DNA of 64,000 nt from Reticulascus tulasneorum (Eukaryota; Ascomycota; Sordariomycetes; Glomerellales; Reticulascaceae), in the NCBI GenBank assembly GCA_001557505.1, contig LSAX01000001.1, forward strand, positions 2,232,001-2,296,000, given 5' to 3'. Shown here in pieces: positions 57,594 to 64,000 of the stretch (the first letter of the stretch is position 1; each line of letters starts with the position of its first letter). The notes under the pieces are model-generated. The model was not told the DNA's origin. It did no database searches and was given only the letters and a program-made list of their open reading frames with translations. The position numbers were made by a program, and so were the translations under genes.

Positions 57594-57605
57594 CCCCCCC
57601 CCCCC
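57594..57605. repeat. 12-base C tract
   Basis: Uninterrupted run of 12 C, the longest C or G homopolymer seen in the window. Confidence 0.85.
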
Positions 57606-59339
57606 TCTCACCCCATTCTCTGATGGCCGGCAAACCGGTCGCGGCCGGATTTTCGTTTGGGGCAGAGTGGGCTCTAGGTACCGACCGTAAATTAGCTATT
57701 TCCGGCGCGGCTGTGTCTGGTCGCTGTGCCGGGCCACACGACCTTCTTGTGACGACGACGATCGATGATGCGGATGGTGCTGGGCTGGGGAAGAGCGACC
57801 GACACACCACGCCTGGTGTGCTGCGTAGACCGTTGACGTGGTTCAATGCCGACAAAGTACTACGTCGTACTACGTCGTATGGGCGTTTGGCTGGGGACCA
57901 CGTTACGAATCCGAATCCGCGTATGTGGGATTTTCTTTTGCGGTCTAGCGCTCTTCGTCTCTGTCTTTTTGCCCTGGAGATCCCCTAAAACCTCCCATGA
58001 TTTGCGCTTCTCTGCCCCCAATGCCACATTAAACGATAGCCCAGAATTTTGCTACCTTAATTTCTCCCACTTTTTCTTGTTTCCCACCCCCCCAGTGGCG
58101 ATCTTGCAAAAGTAGCCGATCGCCCGCTGCCGTGAGATTTGTAAATTGGAGGTTATCCTTATCGCAACTCCCCGTTTACATACATAGTCGAACAGAAAAA
58201 AGGCCGTGTAACAAACGTCGTCAGCTTTCCCCCCCAGGGGTTAATGGTTCTTGGTGGCATCGGAGTTTTCGAGTGCGAGCTCGCCCGAGTCCGAGGTCCT
58301 ATACCCGAGCCTCCCACCCCCCCAAACGGTGGCTTTCGCGTTAACACAATGTGATTGGGGTAACCGACTCTGCTGCACTCGGGGGCTTGGGGTATGGGTA
58401 GGGGGGAGAGCCTTGGCGGCGGCGCTTAGTTATGCAGTGAGCTTCCCCCCCCATTCCAACCAACCGATCAGATGGGACGGCCACTTGCGGATGGCCGACG
58501 GCATCCTTCCAGCCCTGCGAAGCTTTCCTGACGTTTGTTTGGGAAGTCTCACGGACGTATGCGTCTACGTACCTACGTCAGTTGGCGGTATCCCGCTCCT
58601 AATTTCCAAGACCGAAATGAGCCAACCATGGTGACCCCTCGTCCCAATCGTTCGTTCGCACGCACTGCTGGAAGCAGAAGCACCACCCCACCAGCTGCAG
58701 AACACCAAACGTAGACGACCAAGCGTACGTGCCCTTTGGTTCCCTGAATGGGCAAAAGACTCGCGTCCCAGCGCCCAGGGGGGTGGAGCGCTGCCACACG
58801 GCCTCCCGAAACTACCGGTAACGGGACTTTGGTAAACCTGAAATGCGTGTATGCAAGGTTCTTTTGAAGACTTTTGAGGACTTGGACACTTTTGGGTCAA
58901 AACAGGGCGCGCAAAAAGAGTCATGTTCAGCAACTAAGAAGAGGGGGTATATTTCAGCTTCGACCAGTATTCTCCTGGCCGTCATGGAGTGTCGTGAAGG
59001 CGTTTCCCAAACACATTTCGCCATGTTCTCGCAGTAGTATATACCGGTAGAAAAAAAAAATAGAAAGAAGAACCCCAGAAAACAAACAAACCAAAAAAAT
59101 CAACGAAATCCCATCTTGTTTCTTCAGTATTCCCATCTCTTCCATGATCCCATCCATCCATACCAGTCCGTCTAATCAGTTTCCCGTAAATCTGCAAGAA
59201 AAAAATTGTGAAATTTTCCCCGTCCCATGAACACCACCCCCATCTATGACTCCAGCCACAAAATAGATACAGTTCGAATCGAAGGTATAAGACAGGAAAA
59301 GACGACACTCGGTAGAGCACTCCGCTATGTTTCTTTGCT

Positions 59340-60859
59340 CTACGAGTTCCTTCGCTGCTTGCACTTGTCGTGCAGAAGATGCCCGTTTCGCGCTGTTGTT
59401 CTCGTGAACTCAGCCCCGCAGTTGGGACATGTGGCCTTGGCTGCTTGGCCCGATTTCTCGCGTTGGTGTCTCAGGAGATTGCTGAAGGTCGAGAATTGTC
59501 GGCCATTGCATCCGTGCTCCCAGCATTGGGGCTTGGGTCGGCTTTGGACCACTCTGACACCTCCCGCCTCCTGTGCGCCACCTCCCGAAGCCATCACCGC
59601 TGGCACTCCGTACATCATTGCAGGATCGTGAGACATCGAGGCTGGTCGGCTCCTGTACAGCGGATTAGTACATTTCCAAAACGGGTTCGCAGAAAGCTGT
59701 CTGGCTTACCCATACTGCGAAGATTGGAAAGGCGAGGAATAGTCCATGGACATGCTGTAATTTGATGGCCTAGTAGCAAGCAAGTTAGCAACCAATAGAC
59801 GGGTGGTGATCCTCGGGAACATACATTGACTGATAACCAGTCTGGTAACCCTGGTCTGGCAGCGGCGAGCTGTAGGAAGACATGTAGGACGAGCCGGCCA
59901 TTGTGGTGGCTGGCTCGGCCAACAAAGAGATCGGTGGCGGTGCGGTCGTGTACACCGATGAGCCCAGGGCGGCCGACACATCTGCCATCGTCGTCATGGG
60001 AGGAGAGTTGCCGTAGGGGTTGCTGCCAGCTCGTCGGATTCGCGAAGATGTCTTCGAGTCGCGACGTGCTTGATCCCTCTGCCTCTTCAACTCTCGTTGC
60101 TCTGCAGTTAAGGTGCCCCGAGGCGGGCTTCCAGTCAAGGACCTGGAGGTGCTTGGAGGAGTAAGGCTTGCATCCGATCCTGGACCAAGCGACGACAGGT
60201 CATGACCGAGCAAGGTTCCACTCGAACCTCCGTTCTCGAGACCTTTTGCTACTGTTAGCAAGACTGACTCTCGAAGAACGAAGCAGGAAGTAATTACCAT
60301 GCCAATTGAATGCCGATCGACTTCCCATGCTGAACGTCGGGTCAAACTGGATAGCAACAGTGCTGCGGGCAGGTGTGAGCTTTTACCAAAGGAGTAGCGA
60401 TGAAGAACATGATGGGGGGGCCTACCTCATACTTGCTCCTGGTCCGGTTGATAAAAGGGCAGAGCCGGTGGTTGGTGAGTAGCCCTCGGCTGGATCTACC
60501 CTGAGTAGTGGTGTCTGGTGCTGGACTTCGTGATCGTCCCACTCGGCATTCAAGATGTCCGGGGTTAAGACGGGGAAGGGCGAGTAGGATTGTGAGCTGG
60601 AAGTCGAGAGATAGCTGGCAGAATGCGCAGAACTGGCGTAGCCCGAAGATGGTAGAGCCTCTGACGATATCGAGGGGCTGGATCGCGGCGACTCGACAAG
60701 TTGGATGTTTGCAAACTGAGCTGTGGTGGTGGACACACGGCTCCCTGCTCTAGATCTGTTGGATGGAGGTGAGTAAGAGTTCTCGCAACCCTGATCGGGG
60801 TAGTTGTGATCCATTGAGGAAGAAGAACGAGAGATATCAAGAAACTCTGGATGACACAT
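59340..60859 (-). CDS. C2H2-type zinc-finger transcription factor
   Basis: Five exons (60859-60426, 60362-60298, 60251-59825, 59769-59710, 59652-59340) give 432 residues. The first two thirds are Ser/Thr/Pro-rich and disordered. A basic segment ([18 protein letters not shown], about 210-230) resembles a short bZIP-like basic stretch but has no leucine zipper after it. Zinc-finger sequence fills the C-terminus: C372-x4-C377, [10 protein letters not shown]391 and then, after [10 protein letters not shown]404-x2-C407, H420, H423 and C426. The first finger lacks a canonical second His at the usual spacing. The protein ends soon after (KCKQRRNS). A DNA-binding regulator is likely; targets are unknown. 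The intron-2 acceptor is a CAGTAG tandem, so one Val may be included or skipped. ATG 60814 (MDHNYPDQ) is an alternative start. Confidence 0.87.
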
Positions 60860-63800
60860 ACGGAAGAGGTCGTGATGTGGAGCGTGTTAAACTTGTGTAG
60901 TGTTGGAAAGACTGATATATCTTTGGACGGACACTAGCAAAGCCAATGACGATGATCTAGATCTGGCGAGCGGGTTGGACTTATAAGCTGTCTGGCTGGG
61001 TAGGCAGCGGTTATGATGCTTGGGAGAAGGAAGGATTGCTTGTAAGGTCGAGGCGTTCTTGTTGAACAAGATGGCAGAAAAAGCTATGTTTGGATATCGA
61101 GAGTAAAGGTTAGATCTCTCAGCCTCACACGACGGTCAGGGAGCGGGCCATGGCTTATAAATGGTAAGTGGGCAGGACAATGGTGGAGTGAGTGAGTAGC
61201 CCATATGCCCAAGCTTGACGTGTGCCGTTGCGCATGACGGAGGGAAAAGAGACACGACCAGGAGGAACGTACCGTTCGAAGGAGATGAGATACATCAAGG
61301 CCCAGAGCGAGCAGGGGACAAAGAAAGATGGGAGAGGGTGACCAGGGATGGCAGAAGGTACAAGCAACAAGGCAGGGGGGGTGTGCAATGAGTTGACAAC
61401 GGCCCCTTTGGAAGCATGGGTAGGGGGGTATGGGAGTGAGAGAGGGTGTGTGGGACAAGGCGAGCCTTTCGTGGAGAGAAGTACCAAGTCCACCAGGGGG
61501 GGGTGTGAGCCTTCGAGACGATCATGGGCAGATTGGCCCTACAGAGAGTGGCGGGGAAGGGGAGGGATCGATAGGCTCCAGCATTTCATTCAAGCTATGC
61601 CATGCCATGCCAGGCCAGGTTCATCTAGTGTATGTACGTAGGTACTCTATTGTACGTACTGTGCCTGTTGAACATGGTGCTCAGGGATGCAGGTTATGAT
61701 GGAATGACATGGCACCAACCCGAGAGGACCAAGGAGACAACCCACTGGGCCAAAAGGACCCAAGTTCGACACGGTGCTGGGACTACTACTGGGAGAAAGG
61801 CCAACGGCCCTATACTCCTCCTCCCACTTGTTTGCTCCCCCCCATCAGAGTGACAGTCCTAGCGACGTCCGTCGGGAACTAGGGTTGCTCAAGCCGATGG
61901 GCGAGGGACTTGTGTGTTGATGGGGAGCAGGAAGGGGGAGCTATGAAAAGAAGCAAAGCTCGCTGGAAACGAAGGGGGCCTGGGGCGAAGCAGGAGGATA
62001 GAGCGGGTAATTTGACGCGTGAACAAGAAAAGAGTAACGGCAGTATGTACTACTACGTATATGGGCTTTGGTTGGTGTGACAGCAAAGCGAGTGCGAGAG
62101 AGTTGTGACAGAGTGCGAGCAAGAGAGCGAGAGAGAGGGAGGTACAGTGTAAGAAGCACGGGTGACTGACTGCCAGGCGAACTGGCAGGAGGTACCTCTG
62201 TACATGTACAGAGCCCGCCGGAGGTAACCTAACAAGAAAGCGAACAGTCAAACCCCCGTGCCTTGCTGGGCAGTCAGTCCAACAAGAGGCGAGAGGGCAG
62301 AGTGATGGGAGAGGGGGATGGGGATGGGGAGCAGCAACGAGAGAATGGGGAGAATGGAACGAGGACCCCGTACCGGCTGCATACATTCTGGAAGCAAACA
62401 AGATAGTCGCGCAAAATTTCCCGGCGGGACGTCTTCTCGTTCGCCCAGCTCCCCCAGAGCGCGAGTGGGACATGGAAACTCCAGAGATTGAGGAGGATTG
62501 GAATCCCTGTCAACGCGAGCGCTGCATTTGGCTACTCGTGGTGGGTGGTGCTGCTGTAGGGGGAGAACAAGTGTGTGTTTTAGAGCAGCAGTTCTTTCCA
62601 TGGCAGAGAGGGGGGGGGGATATTACCACAATTCCTTAGGCATGTAGGCACTAAAAAAAGGGTAAGGTGTGTACCTACCCATCCCCGCCATCCTTTAAGT
62701 TCACTCTGGCTGCTGAGCTGCTAAGAGCGATGGAGATCATGGATGACCATGGAATAATTACAGGCAGGATTGGAAAGCGAAAGACGCTTCACGCGCTGTA
62801 GGAAAGCCGAACCACCCCCCCAACTCCCCACTCCCATCCCTTCCAACCCAACTCGCTTGGGCTGGAGGACCTTTTGCTGGACAGAAGTTATGGGGTTAGA
62901 GAGAAGTGGAGGGGAGAAGTGGATGGCAGACCCGGCACTACGAAGTTGAATTGCTGCAGAAGAGGGCCCGTCAAGTACCTAAGGTACCTTACATTTGTGC
63001 AGGCGCACGTACAGGTAGCCCCCCAGCCAGGCCTCTCTGGTGCTCAGAGGTCCGCTAAAAGGAAAAGGCGCAAAGAACACGCCCAGAGTTCAAGTTCCAA
63101 AGGTACCTTTGCTACTCCGTACAGTGCACTGCATGGTAGGGCCGGCAGCTTTTACAGGGCGGTCCCTTCTTTACACTAGACTAGTCTATTAAGGGCCCCC
63201 CCCCTGGGTGCACACACAATAGTACCTTATGTGCAGAGAAAGCACCGGCTGCAAAGAAAGGACCGGCCCAGCAACCAGTGACTCCACCAATTCGACACCA
63301 CCCCCCCCCATTAAAACCGGCAGCGGCAAAGTGGGATCTCGGCTCGATTTAGAAGGTTAGACGAGCGTGTGTGGGGACCCTCTACTTTAGTGGTACGGTA
63401 CGTACCTAGGCGCAGCGCTGTGATTGAGTGGCTGCTCGATATGCGCTAGGCGTTTTAGCCATCGAGTTGGGCGTTTTTTGGATCTTCTGTTGGATTCACT
63501 TGTTCAAGTGCGACGGTACACATGGACCCAGGTTGGCCCATTCCCTATTTGTCACCCCATCCCGGCCGCGGGCCTGTCTTTTTGTGTTATGAGTCTTTCC
63601 CATCTTCATCCAGCAGCAACTCGCTCCTTTGCTCGTTCTGTCCCATTGGGAAGAGAGGACAAGGGGGGAGGAAGGGGGGTGCATGTTGTCCTGCCCTACC
63701 TTGGCTTGCTTGTCTGTACCTAGTAGCTTACCTGGTCAATCGAATCGTTCGTCGTCTTCCTTTTTGGCCCCCGCTTCCATCCAGTCGAGTGCCAAGCATC

Positions 63801-64000
63801 CTTGATAGAAATTTGGCCGACATTCACCGTCAGTGCGCGTGTACGCCCTGGTCCGTTGGCCGTCCGGGTTCGCTCGCGAGATTCGGCCCTTGGGAAGGAC
63901 GGGAACTTGGGAAAGCCTGATCGATCCAGAGCACATACGGGCCGTACTGTGGCAATGTATGTACAGCGTGATTAGTACGGCACAGGCGCCGTATACAATC
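60860..64000. other. 3.1-kb region upstream of the C2H2 gene; no supported gene
   Basis: Pyrimidine/purine-asymmetric stretches, G and C tracts (62610-62619, 63196-63204, 63301-63309), TACTACGTA at 62051-62059 and TACTCCGTAC at 63113-63122. A long regulatory region for the transcription factor, or a long leader, is plausible. Open frames of up to 194 codons lack features of genes. Confidence 0.5.

Larger units (their letters stand above)
52735..59339. other. 6.6-kb gene-free region upstream of APC2
   Basis: Contains the APC2 promoter and the 3' end of the C2H2 gene. Visible are paired GGGGCCCATGGGG-like palindromes at about 54477-54494 running into a 10-base G tract (54494-54503), TACTACGTA at 55745-55753, a GA repeat near 57040, a 12-base C tract (57594-57605), and a twice-repeated TACGTCGTAC at about 57858-57880. 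No open frame is supported as coding. Confidence 0.55.

Noticed and set aside
61889..62473. 194-codon minus-strand open frame upstream of the C2H2 gene
   Set aside because: Built from pyrimidine-rich low-complexity DNA (Leu/Ser/Pro/His bias); no domain.

Overview
The window reads as nuclear DNA of a filamentous ascomycete (Pezizomycotina, most likely a sordariomycete). Protein-coding genes carry short spliceosomal introns of about 46-101 bases with GTRNGT-type donors and CTAAC/CTGAC-type branch points. The recognisable proteins are fungal: a TERT with fungal motif spacing, a type I metacaspase with a P/Q/G/Y-rich prodomain, LYS9 of the alpha-aminoadipate lysine pathway, and an intronless APC2. 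No prokaryotic, CRISPR or phage features are seen. I support 14 protein genes and no RNA genes.

Layout, left to right. A very long intronless reading frame on the minus strand (3949 to beyond base 1) ends in the start of a RhoGEF DH domain; its C-terminus lies outside the window. Telomerase reverse transcriptase (6838-10810, +, 9 exons) follows after a 2.9-kb divergent spacer. It converges with a wax-synthase-type membrane acyltransferase (10990-12666, -). Next come a metacaspase (13960-15614, -) and LYS9 (17060-19120, -, 14 exons). LYS9 shares an 817-base spacer with a calmodulin-like gene (19938-20767, +). A small Cys-rich tail protein (21082-21547, -) is divergent from a WW-domain/glycine-zipper protein (22175-23367, +). 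A Myb/SANT protein (25258-26091, -) is separated by 5.7 kb from an 836-residue Cys-cluster protein of unknown role (31795-34305, +). A cytochrome P450 (35630-37373, -) and a RING-finger protein (40221-42409, -) follow. The last third holds only APC2 (50008-52734, -) and a C2H2-type factor (59340-60859, -), separated by gene-free stretches of 6.6-7.6 kb rich in microsatellites, homopolymer tracts and recurrent short words.

How the genes work together: I see no operon, biosynthetic cluster or defence island. The genes are unrelated housekeeping and regulatory functions: telomere maintenance, lysine synthesis, cell-cycle ubiquitination, cell death or proteostasis, Rho and calcium signalling, and transcription. 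The most unusual sequence-level points are in gene architecture: a 12-base internal exon and two GC-AG introns in LYS9; a 3-base first coding exon and a 16-base exon in the calmodulin-like gene; two stop-free, frame-preserving introns in TERT; and an uncharacterised Cys-cluster protein. I found no convincing new multi-gene system. Exon joins were worked out by hand from frame, splice consensus and family alignment, and none has been tested against transcripts.
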